A stretch of 58,396 bases of DNA from Nitrospirota bacterium (GCA_016212165.1 JACRGY010000131.1:1-58396); one strand, 5' to 3'; numbered from the stretch's first letter, positions 41,942-49,206 are shown. Notes: a model not told the origin generated them from the sequence alone. A program made the numbers and translations.

Positions 41942-43010
41942 CTTTCCTCTTTTTTATCGCCTCTCCAAACGACTCCAGTTTATCAATCACTGCATCATCT
42001 TCTTTCCCCAGCATCTTTAACAGCATCCTCAATTCTTCAATTTTCTGCAGGATATATTTATCCTCAGGGCTTGCAGACAGCATGTCCCTGTATACCTTCA
42101 TTGCCCTTGAATAGTTGCCCCCGGCTATAAAGATTTCAGCCTCCCTTAGATTAGATGCCGGTTTTTCAGGGCTCTTCCCTGCCGCAGGCTCATCTTTTTT
42201 AATCTGTGCCCCGCCAGGAAACGGCGGAGGCTGAAAAGCCGGTACGGCCCGCAACTGAGAAGGGGCATCCGGCGCTGCCTCTGCTTCCGGCTCTTTAAAC
42301 ATATCCACATAAGCCGCTGCCTCTTTTTCCACCGCTTCTATTTCCTCTTCGTCAATAACTGTCTCAGGGATGATTTCTTCCGCATCCCCGGCGTCCTTTC
42401 CGGAAACAACTTCTTCTGTTGCAAGCCCCCCTTCTTCTGAATCACGTTCGGCAATTGATTTTCTGAACAGTTCAAACTCGTCTTCGCTCCCGGACTGCGG
42501 AGGCTCTTCCGCAGGGAACATTTCATCCTCTTCGTTTATCTCAGGCAGAGGCTCAACCTTGGGAGATTCCTCATGCCGGGTCTGCTCAAAGACAGGCGCC
42601 GCAACTTCCTGTGTGCTCTGAAGCGCATTAAGATTAGACATGGCGTCTTCATCCAGCGAATTCAATTTAAGCACTATCTTGTACTCTCTTATCGCCCTGT
42701 CCTTATCTTCCGAGTCTCTGTAAATATCAGCTAATTTTTTGTGGGCAAAGAGGTTATCGGGTATTGCTGATATTACCTTTTCGAATTCTGTCTTGGCCTC
42801 AGCCATCATTTTCTTCTCAAGGTATACTTTGCCGAGGGATACCCTTGCGCTCATGTAGGAAGGCTGATTGTCCAGCCCTTTCAACAGAACAGATATGGCC
42901 TCATCAAACTTACCCGTTTTTCTGTATTCATCGGCAAGCGGGACAAAGAGCTTTGAGTTTGGGTCCTTTGCGACCTTTTCTTTTAATTTTTCAATATCTT
43001 CGAGAGCCAT
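41919..43010 (-). CDS. TPR-repeat protein with acidic linker
   Basis: The 363-residue cytoplasmic protein has N-terminal TPRs (about 1-125: PLADEYRKTGKFDEAISVL, ARVSLGKVYLEKKMMAEAKTEFEKV, HKKLADIYRDSEDKDRAIREYKIVLK), a long acidic Glu/Pro-rich linker (about 130-285) and a final TPR-like helix pair (about 290-345). It has no signal peptide. With the overlapping roadblock protein it resembles the scaffolds of motility or polarity systems; this is contextual inference. Confidence 0.85.
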   Translation of the reverse strand: MALEDIEKLKEKVAKDPNSKLFVPLADEYRKTGKFDEAISVLLKGLDNQPSYMSARVSLGKVYLEKKMMAEAKTEFEKVISAIPDNLFAHKKLADIYRDSEDKDRAIREYKIVLKLNSLDEDAMSNLNALQSTQEVAAPVFEQTRHEESPKVEPLPEINEEDEMFPAEEPPQSGSEDEFELFRKSIAERDSEEGGLATEEVVSGKDAGDAEEIIPETVIDEEEIEAVEKEAAAYVDMFKEPEAEAAPDAPSQLRAVPAFQPPPFPGGAQIKKDEPAAGKSPEKPASNLREAEIFIAGGNYSRAMKVYRDMLSASPEDKYILQKIEELRMLLKMLGKEDDAVIDKLESFGEAIKKRKDEFLSNT

Positions 43011-43024
43011 ATTGGTTGTAAAAA

Positions 43025-43053
43025 ATCTTAACAGAATACCTGAAAAAGTTCAA
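43025..43053 (-). promoter_or_regulatory. Promoter of TPR-roadblock genes
   Basis: On the minus strand TTGAAC (43053-43048), 17 nt and TAAGAT (43030-43025) fill the 50-nt gap after amrS. The predicted leader is only about 8 nt and has no ribosome site. Confidence 0.55.
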
Positions 43054-43060
43054 GCTGTCA

Positions 43061-44074
43061 TTATCTCCACAAACCCTCTATTAAGCTGTCGCAATTAAAG
43101 CATCTGCCATTCTTAAGCTTGTTTTCGCCTATGCTGTACCCAACTCTCTGAATGAGCAGCTCCCTGCAGTTCGGGCAGTATGTATTTTCACCGCCTTCTC
43201 CCGGAACGTTTCCTTCATAAACATATTTGAGCCCTGTATCAAGGCCCATCTGACGTGCCCATCTGAGTGTTTGAACAGGGGTGCGGGGCACATTTGTTAA
43301 TTTATATGTTGGATAAAACTGGGACACATGCCACGGCATTGCCGGGTCAACAGATTTTATAAACCCGGCAATGTTCCTTAAATCCTCTTCTGAGTCATTA
43401 TGCCCCGGGATTATCAGCGTCGTAACCTCTACCCACACACCGAGTTCCTTCATTAACCTTATGGTCTCCCTGACAGGAGCAGCCTTTGCACCGCATATCT
43501 CCTTGTAAAACTTCTCACTCCCCTTGAAATCTATATTGTTTCCGTCAAGATAAGGCGCTATCAGACGCGTTGCCTCAGGGCTTGTATACCCGTTGCTGAC
43601 AAAGACATTCTTTATCCCCTTTTTGTGAGCAAGCCGTGCGCAATCATATGCAAACTCAAAAAATATCGTCGGTTCTGTATAGGTATAGGATATACTCGCA
43701 CAGTTGTTTTGTTCTGCCAGATTCACTACATCCTCTGGTTTCATCTCCCTGCCGGGGATTGCCGCATCCGGCCTCTCCCTTGGAAACTGGGATATTTCAT
43801 AGTTCTGACAATGCATGCATCTGAAGTTGCAGCCCACTGTAGCAATCGAAAAAGAATATGAGGCCGGCAGAAAATGAAAAAGGGGTTTTTTCTCGATGGG
43901 ATCTATATTTGCGGATATGACCCTGCCGTATACAAGGCTGTAAAGAGTCCCTTCAATATTTTCCCTGACAGCACAGATACCCCTTTTCCCGTCAGAGATA
44001 TGGCAGCCGTGAGCGCATAAAAAACACCTCACCTTTTTGTCTTCAAGCTTTTCATACAGCATTGCCTCTCTCAT
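43061..44074 (-). CDS. amrS: AmmeMemoRadiSam system radical SAM enzyme AmrS
   Basis: About 337 residues. The N terminus RCFLCAHGCHISDGKRGICAVREN and the radical SAM motif CNFRCMHC with QNYEISQFPRE are diagnostic of AmrS, followed by ISYTYTEPTIF and a C-terminal CPNC plus CFNCDS zinc-ribbon-like pair. Its reaction is not established. The AMMECR1 partner AmrA is encoded about 9 kb away (53105-53614); the Memo-like partner is not in the window. The ATG at 44074 is chosen because an extended -10 box ends 6 nt before it; an ATG at 44062 is the main alternative. Confidence 0.92.
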   Translation of the reverse strand: MREAMLYEKLEDKKVRCFLCAHGCHISDGKRGICAVRENIEGTLYSLVYGRVISANIDPIEKKPLFHFLPASYSFSIATVGCNFRCMHCQNYEISQFPRERPDAAIPGREMKPEDVVNLAEQNNCASISYTYTEPTIFFEFAYDCARLAHKKGIKNVFVSNGYTSPEATRLIAPYLDGNNIDFKGSEKFYKEICGAKAAPVRETIRLMKELGVWVEVTTLIIPGHNDSEEDLRNIAGFIKSVDPAMPWHVSQFYPTYKLTNVPRTPVQTLRWARQMGLDTGLKYVYEGNVPGEGGENTYCPNCRELLIQRVGYSIGENKLKNGRCFNCDSLIEGLWR

Positions 44075-44080
44075 GACTTG

Positions 44081-44089
44081 ATTATAGCA
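44081..44089 (-). promoter_or_regulatory. Extended -10 of amrS (leaderless geometry)
   Basis: TGC followed by TATAAT on the minus strand (44089-44081) ends 6 nt before the amrS ATG. The predicted start of transcription is the A of ATG. No good -35 box is seen, as expected for an extended -10. Confidence 0.55.
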
Positions 44090-44155
44090 GAGTCCAATTT
44101 GACTTAAAAGGAATAGATTAGGCAAAATAAAAGATATAATAACCGGAGGTTAAAA

Positions 44156-44356
44156 ATGCCGATTTATGAATATAAATGTAAAAAATGCAACACAGCTTTT
44201 TCAGTCCTGCAAAAAATAGGAGCTACGGAAAAAGACACCGCCTGCCCTGATTGCGGCTCAAGGGATGTAAAAAAGCAGATGTCGTCTTTCTGCTGTTCGT
44301 CTGAGGGGAATACCTATTCTCCATCAATCTCCCACAAAGGCCATGGCGGCGGCTGA
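44156..44356 (+). CDS. FmdB-family zinc ribbon protein with Gly/His tail
   Basis: The 66-residue protein starts MPIYEYKCKKCNTAF and has the second knuckle CPDCGSRDVKKQ, then a CC pair and a tail rich in Ser, His and Gly (SHKGHGGG). It is the second FmdB-type protein in the window. A TATAAT box (44135-44140) and a GGAGG site precede it. It lies 75 nt upstream of dapF on the same strand and may share its transcript. Confidence 0.9.
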   Translation: MPIYEYKCKKCNTAFSVLQKIGATEKDTACPDCGSRDVKKQMSSFCCSSEGNTYSPSISHKGHGGG

Positions 44357-44431
44357 GGGGTTTCCTGCTGCTGAACCGTGAGTTCAGCAACTAACTTAAA
44401 CAGTTCGAACAGTTTAAAAGGTTATTCTGTA

Positions 44432-45337
44432 ATGAAAATAAAATTCACAAAAATGCACGGCCTTGGCAATGACTTCATTCTCATTGACTGCCTTTCTCAG
44501 GCGTTGGGCGCTCAGCGTTCAGCGCTCAGCAGCTTAAGCAAAAATCTGTGCAACAGGCGATTCGGCATTGGCGCTGACCAGATACTTTTGCTTTACTCCT
44601 CTAAAAATGCCGACTTTAAGATGAGGATATTAAATGCCGACGGCAGCGAGGTGGAGATGTGCGGCAACGGCATCAGGTGCCTTGCAAAATATATCTGGGA
44701 CAAGGGGCTGTCTAAAAAGAAAGTTCTTACCATAGAAACACTTGCAGGCATAATTCGTCCGGAGAAAAAAGGAAGGCTTGTCAGAGTTGACATGGGAGAG
44801 CCTATTTTTGAACCGGAGAAAATACCGGTGAAGATAAGTCAGAAGTCAGAAGTCAGAAGTCAGAATTCAGAAAAAAATATTATTATTGACTACTCTCTGA
44901 AAATAGAAGACAAAACCTTTCTAATAACATGCGTTTCAATGGGCAATCCGCACGCTGTTATATTTGTTGACAACGCCGCTGATTTCCCTGTAACTTATTA
45001 CGGTCCTTTGCTCGAAAAGCACAAGCTTTTCCCAAAGAGAACCAATGTGGAATTTATAGAGGCCGTGAGCTCTTCGGAAATAAAGATGAGGGTGTGGGAA
45101 AGAGGCTCAGGAGAGACTATGGCATGCGGCACCGGAGCGGCGGCTGCTGCGGTTGCTTCAAATCTGAAAGGGCTTACAGGGAAAAATGTTACAGTCCGTC
45201 TTACAGGCGGAGATTTATTTATCGAAAGGGCTGAAAATAATCATGTTTATATGACAGGCCCTGCAACAGAGGTATTTACCGGAGAAATAAGTATTGAACT
45301 ATCAGGAGAAAGAAATGAGCGAAAGAAGAAAATTTGA
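44432..45337 (+). CDS. dapF: Diaminopimelate epimerase DapF
   Basis: About 301 residues. The signature MHGLGNDF, the first catalytic Cys in EMCGNGIRC and the second in MACGTGAAA are intact, so it should epimerise LL- to meso-diaminopimelate for lysine and peptidoglycan. ATG 44432 gives the family N terminus; the frame is open to 44378. Two insertions relative to typical DapF (QALGAQRSALSSL near residue 30 and SQKSEVRSQNSE near residue 140) are coded by heptamer arrays. It overlaps the PilZ gene by 23 nt, with dapA next. Confidence 0.95.
   Translation: MKIKFTKMHGLGNDFILIDCLSQALGAQRSALSSLSKNLCNRRFGIGADQILLLYSSKNADFKMRILNADGSEVEMCGNGIRCLAKYIWDKGLSKKKVLTIETLAGIIRPEKKGRLVRVDMGEPIFEPEKIPVKISQKSEVRSQNSEKNIIIDYSLKIEDKTFLITCVSMGNPHAVIFVDNAADFPVTYYGPLLEKHKLFPKRTNVEFIEAVSSSEIKMRVWERGSGETMACGTGAAAAAVASNLKGLTGKNVTVRLTGGDLFIERAENNHVYMTGPATEVFTGEISIELSGERNERKKKI
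44501..44528 (+). repeat. Heptanucleotide array in dapF (N-terminal)
   Basis: Four consecutive units of GCGYTCA type (GCGTTGG, GCGCTCA, GCGTTCA, GCGCTCA) are translated as part of an insertion after the conserved LIDC segment of DapF. Confidence 0.75.
44836..44870 (+). repeat. Heptanucleotide array in dapF (central)
   Basis: Four perfect AAGTCAG units and one AATTCAG unit (35 nt) encode the hydrophilic SQKSEVRSQNSE insertion between two conserved strands of DapF. Confidence 0.85.
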
Positions 45338-45590
45338 AAGAAAACCATTTACCAATACCATAAATTTTGCCGTGAGTGTTCTTGATATTGCAAATACAAA
45401 GGTATTGAACCTTGTGGCAAAAGGCATTGATATAAGCGAGGCTGGTATCGGCATTAAAACAAACTACCCTCTTGAACCGGGCCATGTATTGAGGCTTGAC
45501 AATTCAACTGCACACAAGGTTGGACTTGTTGTATGGAGTGTGAAAACATATAATAACGGCACATACATGGTCGGTATTAAGTTTGTATAA
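45315..45590 (+). CDS. PilZ domain protein
   Basis: A 91-residue single PilZ domain. The c-di-GMP-binding motifs are present: RxxxR in ERRKFERKP at the N terminus and DxSxxG in DISEAGIGI. The rest is beta-rich (GHVLRLDNSTAHKVGLVVWS). The ATG at 45315 sits behind an AGGAGA site inside the end of dapF, and dapA follows 21 nt after the stop. A c-di-GMP effector between two lysine/peptidoglycan genes is unusual. Confidence 0.88.
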   Translation: MSERRKFERKPFTNTINFAVSVLDIANTKVLNLVAKGIDISEAGIGIKTNYPLEPGHVLRLDNSTAHKVGLVVWSVKTYNNGTYMVGIKFV

Positions 45591-45611
45591 TAATTTGGCA
45601 AGGAGGCCAAT

Positions 45612-46484
45612 ATGTTTAAAGGTTCAATAGTTGCAATAGTCACTCCGTTTAAAAAAGGGAAAGTTGATGAAAAAGCGCTCTGCAATTTAATAGAATGGCA
45701 CATTAAACAGGGCACAAACGCCATTGTCCCGTGCGGCACAACAGGAGAGTCCGCAACCCTTGATTACGACGAGCATATCAGGGTGATTGAGTTAACAGTA
45801 AAGACCGTTAACAAGCGGGTGCCTGTAATTGCAGGCACAGGCGCAAACGCAACCGATGAAACAATAATGATAACAAAAAAGGCTGAAAAGGCTGGCGCTG
45901 ATGCAGCGCTCCTTGTTTCACCTTATTACAATAAACCGACTCAGGAAGGCCTCTACAGGCATTATAAAGAGGTAGCAAAATCAACAGGCCTTCCGCTTGT
46001 CCTGTATAACGTGCCGGGAAGGACTGCGGTGAATATACTGCCTTCAACAGTTGCGCGCCTCGCGGAAATAAAGAACATAGTTGCCATAAAAGAAGCTACA
46101 GGCGATATGAAACAGGTCAGCGAGGTAATAAGGCTCTGCGGTAACAGGATTTCTGTAATATCAGGAGATGACTTCACCACGCTTACCCTTCTTGCGCTTG
46201 GAGGCACAGGCGTAATATCTGTTTCAGCAAATGTGGCGCCAAAGGACGTCTCTGATATGTGTGCGGCGTGGCACCAGGGAAATATTGAAAAGGCAAGGAA
46301 GCTCCATTTCAAACTGGAACCATTGAATGCTTCCATGTTCATAGAGACAAACCCGATTCCTGCAAAGACAGCCCTTGCAATGATGGGAAAAATTCAGGAA
46401 GAATTCAGGCTCCCCCTCTGCGAGATGTCTGATGCGAATAAGGACAAGCTCAAGAAGGTATTGAAAGATTACGGGCTGCTATAG
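45612..46484 (+). CDS. dapA: 4-hydroxy-tetrahydrodipicolinate synthase DapA
   Basis: The 290-residue TIM-barrel aldolase has GSIVAIVTPFKKGKVDE, the GTTGESATL substrate loop, catalytic Tyr in LYNVPGRT and the Schiff-base Lys in VAIKEATGD. It condenses pyruvate with aspartate semialdehyde, the first committed step to diaminopimelate. An AGGAGG site precedes the ATG. With dapF and the PilZ gene it forms an operon. Confidence 0.97.
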   Translation: MFKGSIVAIVTPFKKGKVDEKALCNLIEWHIKQGTNAIVPCGTTGESATLDYDEHIRVIELTVKTVNKRVPVIAGTGANATDETIMITKKAEKAGADAALLVSPYYNKPTQEGLYRHYKEVAKSTGLPLVLYNVPGRTAVNILPSTVARLAEIKNIVAIKEATGDMKQVSEVIRLCGNRISVISGDDFTTLTLLALGGTGVISVSANVAPKDVSDMCAAWHQGNIEKARKLHFKLEPLNASMFIETNPIPAKTALAMMGKIQEEFRLPLCEMSDANKDKLKKVLKDYGLL

Positions 46485-46494
46485 GCATTCAAAT

Positions 46495-46515
46495 CCCCTC
46501 CTTACCAAGGAGGGG
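46495..46515. terminator. Hairpin downstream of dapA
   Basis: CCCCTCCTT, a 3-nt loop and AAGGAGGGG form a perfect 9-bp stem 10 nt after dapA. No T run follows, so it may be a REP-like palindrome or a factor-dependent stop. The remaining 150 bp to the next gene show only an AT-rich stretch. Confidence 0.5.
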
Positions 46516-46665
46516 TTGGAGAGGTTTGCGTGGCCATGCAGGACAATTTCCCCATAAAAAACGAACAGCGCTTTTAGTCCATAATATTTTGCTTTGTGCT
46601 ATATTTGTATCGAATTATCGGAAAGAGCGAAATTCGTATATTATATGTTAGGTTTAAGAAAATAA

Positions 46666-47298
46666 ATGGGTTTTCACGAAGAAATTCAAGAGGCTATAAA
46701 AATACTCGAGTCGAAGTTAAATATACGAGCGGGATTTTTAGACACTTTACTGAAAGAAGATGACTGGTCTTTTGTTATTAAATCTCATGCGTTGCTCGAA
46801 ACAGTAATATCCACATTAATTACAGACCGTGTTGGATATAATAGACTTCTTGATATATTCGCAAGATTAGAGATAGGAAATAAATCGTATGGCAAAATTG
46901 CATTCATTAAGGATCTGGAACTTCTAAACACAGATGAACGACGATTCATATCTGCTCTTGCAGAATTGCGCAATTTATTAATACATAACGTATCTAATAT
47001 TGATTTTTCTTTTAGCGAATATATCAAGAATCTCGATCCAAACCAGAAGAAGAACTTTATTAGTTCATTTGGTTATTGGTACCTAGATGATAAAGGAAAA
47101 TCAACAGTAGATTATGGTGATAAGATTTTAGCCGCTCCCAAAGAAACTATTTGGCTAAGTCTTAAATATATACTTGCCATTTGTAGTCTTATTATTGACA
47201 CAATTAAATTAGAAAAAGAAACTAAACAACATAAAGATAAACAATTATCATTACAAGAAGGAATCATTGAAAAATATGAAAAACTAAATAAAACCTAA
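46666..47298 (+). CDS. HEPN-like protein, possible RNase toxin or defence protein
   Basis: The 210-residue all-helical protein is not one I can name. Two features stand out: an N-terminal helical block (SFVIKSHALLETVISTLITDR) and LAELRNLLIHNVS, which fits the Rx4-6H catalytic motif of HEPN RNases. The C terminus is a Lys-rich helix. Its codons are much more AT-rich than those of neighbours, suggesting recent transfer. It opens the accessory region after dapA. HEPN assignment rests on one motif and fold impression. Confidence 0.6.
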   Translation: MGFHEEIQEAIKILESKLNIRAGFLDTLLKEDDWSFVIKSHALLETVISTLITDRVGYNRLLDIFARLEIGNKSYGKIAFIKDLELLNTDERRFISALAELRNLLIHNVSNIDFSFSEYIKNLDPNQKKNFISSFGYWYLDDKGKSTVDYGDKILAAPKETIWLSLKYILAICSLIIDTIKLEKETKQHKDKQLSLQEGIIEKYEKLNKT

Positions 47299-47347
47299 CA
47301 ACCAGATGAAATAATTAAATAGGGGACAGCGACCGGTTTTTTGCTGC

Positions 47348-47373
47348 TATTCTTCCAGGCTAATCGCCTCAAC
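47348..47373. repeat. Direct repeat, left copy (duplicates ferredoxin 3' end)
   Basis: These 26 nt are identical to 47739-47764, which is the 3' end of the ferredoxin gene including its last codons; similarity continues for about 7 more bases with two mismatches. The two copies bracket a 365-nt segment carrying the antitoxin-like gene. Confidence 0.85.
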
Positions 47374-47465
47374 AGGTCAGATATTGGCTGTTGTTCATAC
47401 AGAACGACATGGGAAAACAAGACTAATAAGCGCAAGGCGCGCAACAAGGCAAGAAAGGAAAATAT

Positions 47466-47720
47466 ATGAAGACGGCTAAAAAAGAAGGAATGCGTAAAGA
47501 GTACAGGCGGGAAGATTTGGGCAAAGGCGTAAGAGGAAAATATTTCGAGGAATACAAAAGAGGAACTAATCTTGTTCTTCTCAGCCCTGATGTAGCAGCA
47601 GCGTTTCACGATGACGCCTCGGTCAATGAGGCACTGCGCAGTTTACTAAAAATAGCACGGCAATCAACGAGTATAACAAAGCGTTCCACTGGTTCGCGGC
47701 TTGCCAGCCGCCCCAGGTGA
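47466..47720 (+). CDS. Antitoxin-like small protein (orphan)
   Basis: The 84-residue protein has a basic N terminus and the core GKGVRGKYFEEYKRGTNLVLL followed by SPDVAAAFHDDASVNEALRSLLKIAR, a pattern I associate with small, often paired, antitoxin-like proteins. The last 15 residues look like read-through into unrelated sequence. No toxin gene is next to it, so it may be an orphan left after rearrangement. It lies wholly between the two copies of a 26-bp direct repeat. Confidence 0.55.
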   Translation: MKTAKKEGMRKEYRREDLGKGVRGKYFEEYKRGTNLVLLSPDVAAAFHDDASVNEALRSLLKIARQSTSITKRSTGSRLASRPR

Positions 47721-47737
47721 GCTTTCTCGTTATTGAA

Positions 47738-47929
47738 TTATTCTTCCAGGCTAATCGCCTCAACCGGGCAGTTTTCTTCTGCTGCCTCGCAGCAGCCGAC
47801 AAACTCGCATGCCTCAGAATCAATGACCTGTGACTTGCCTGATATTTCATCCACATGAAAAACCGCCGGGCATATATCCTCGCAGTTTCCGCAGCCAATG
47901 CATAATTCTTCATCAACTCTGACATTCAC
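47738..47929 (-). CDS. Ferredoxin, single [4Fe-4S] type
   Basis: A 63-residue protein with CIGCGNCEDICP near the N terminus and a distal CP in EENCPVEAI, together binding one [4Fe-4S] cluster. The extra Cys pair (VGCCEAA) matches the disulfide of monocluster ferredoxins in anaerobes. It is a low-potential electron carrier. Its 3' end is one copy of a direct repeat. No ribosome site is evident. It is divergent from the CDF pseudogene. Confidence 0.93.
   Translation of the reverse strand: MNVRVDEELCIGCGNCEDICPAVFHVDEISGKSQVIDSEACEFVGCCEAAEENCPVEAISLEE
47739..47764. repeat. Direct repeat, right copy (in ferredoxin 3' end)
   Basis: Identical over 26 nt to 47348-47373. This copy codes for the C-terminal residues of the ferredoxin and is therefore likely the original; the left copy has no coding context. 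Confidence 0.85.
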
Positions 47930-47994
47930 GCTGATATTCTATATTTTAATTAATAATGAAGCAAGAAAAAGAACCACATCTGTTAAAATAAAAA

Positions 47995-48660
47995 ATGGCG
48001 ACCTTAACGCTAAAGCCGGGAAAGAAAAATGAAGTTCTTTACAGATGGGCATATGTTCTTGCCCTTATTACAATCTTCTATAATATCCTTGAGGGCGTGG
48101 TTTCTGTTTTTTTCGGAATTGAAGGCGAAACACTCGTCCTCCTGGGTTTTGGGATAGACTCATTCGTTGAGGTAATCTCCGGCATAGGCATATGGCACAT
48201 GCTCCGCCGTATAAGAAGAAATAACAATGAAACTTTTGATAAATTTGAAAAGGATGCACTAAGGGTAACAGGGACTGCATTTTATATTCTTACTGCAGGG
48301 CTAATCGTAACTGCTTCAATCAATTTATACAGGGGACATAAACCTGAGACAACATTGTGGGGGATTATTATTTCCCTCGTCTCAATCCTTTCGATGTGGC
48401 TTCTGATTCATTACAAAATAAAAGTAGGCAGGCAGTTAAATTCATAGGCAATACTTGCTGACGCCAATTGCACAAAGGCCTGCATGTATCTTTCGGTTGT
48501 CCTTTTTCTCTCAAGCCTGGGCTATGAGCTCACAGGCATCGGAGGGCTTGACTCAATCGGGGCAATCGCAATTGCAGCACTTTCATTCAGGGAAGGACGC
48601 GAGGCATTTCAAAAGGCCAGAGGGAACTTGACCTGTAGCTGCAATAGCGCCTGCCACTGA
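47995..48660 (+). pseudogene. CDF-like transporter interrupted by in-frame TAG
   Basis: The frame encodes a close paralogue of the CDF-like protein at 18265 across all 221 residues, including the Cys-rich tail (CSCNSAC). A TAG at 48445-48447 replaces the His codon of the paralogue's HAILADA motif at helix 5. The downstream half stays in frame and well conserved to a TGA at 48658. This looks like a recent nonsense mutation or a base-calling error rather than old decay. The same extended -10 and 5-nt spacing precede the ATG as in the intact copy. Confidence 0.85.
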
Positions 48661-48690
48661 TAGAATCTGCCTTTTATCAGTTATCAATAA

Positions 48691-48719
48691 TTGCCAGAAA
48701 TAATTCAGGATGATATATT
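48691..48719 (+). promoter_or_regulatory. moaC promoter (leaderless geometry)
   Basis: TTGCCA (48691-48696), 17 nt and TATATT (48714-48719), with TGA just before the -10 box (extended -10). The predicted transcription start is 48726, one base before the ATG at 48727. Confidence 0.7.
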
Positions 48720-48726
48720 AGTATTC

Positions 48727-49206
48727 ATGAAAAAGCTCACCCACATAGATAAAAAAGGAATGCCCAAGATGGTTGATGTCGGCGCAAAGCCTTTAACCGA
48801 AAGAATCGCAGTTGCAAGAGGCAATGTCTATATGAAAAAGAAAACCTTCGGTATAATCAAAAAGGGCCAGGCCTCAAAAGGCGATGTCCTGGGTGTCGCA
48901 AAGATTGCGGGAATAATGGCTGCTAAAAAAACAGCTGAAATAATTCCCCTCTGCCACCCGTTAAAGATTACTTCAGTGGACATTGACTTCAAACTTGATG
49001 AGAAAAAAAGCAGGATAGGAATAGAATCGCGGGTGAAGATAACCGGGCAGACCGGAGTCGAGATGGAAGCCCTGACAGCGGTAGCAGCCGCAGCGCTTAC
49101 AATCTATGACATGTGCAAGGCAGTTGATAAAGAGATAACCATCACTGACATCATGCTCATGGAAAAAAGCGGCGGAAAAAGCGGAAAGTTTAAGCGTAAA
49201 AGATAA
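48727..49206 (+). CDS. moaC: Cyclic pyranopterin monophosphate synthase MoaC
   Basis: The protein of about 159 residues has the MoaC motifs KMVDVGAKPLTERIAVA, PLCHPLKITSVDI and GVEMEALTAVAAAALTIYDMCKA, containing the active-site His and Lys regions. It forms cyclic pyranopterin monophosphate with MoaA in molybdenum cofactor synthesis. ATG 48727 is chosen from the promoter position and the family N terminus; a TTG at 48691 is in frame but lies on the -35 box. No other moa gene is nearby. Confidence 0.95.
   Translation: MKKLTHIDKKGMPKMVDVGAKPLTERIAVARGNVYMKKKTFGIIKKGQASKGDVLGVAKIAGIMAAKKTAEIIPLCHPLKITSVDIDFKLDEKKSRIGIESRVKITGQTGVEMEALTAVAAAALTIYDMCKAVDKEITITDIMLMEKSGGKSGKFKRKR

Noticed and set aside
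48445-48447. TAG as programmed pyrrolysine in the CDF paralogue
   Set aside because: No pyl genes or supporting structure are visible here, and the paralogue has an ordinary His at that place. Kept only as a question in the findings.
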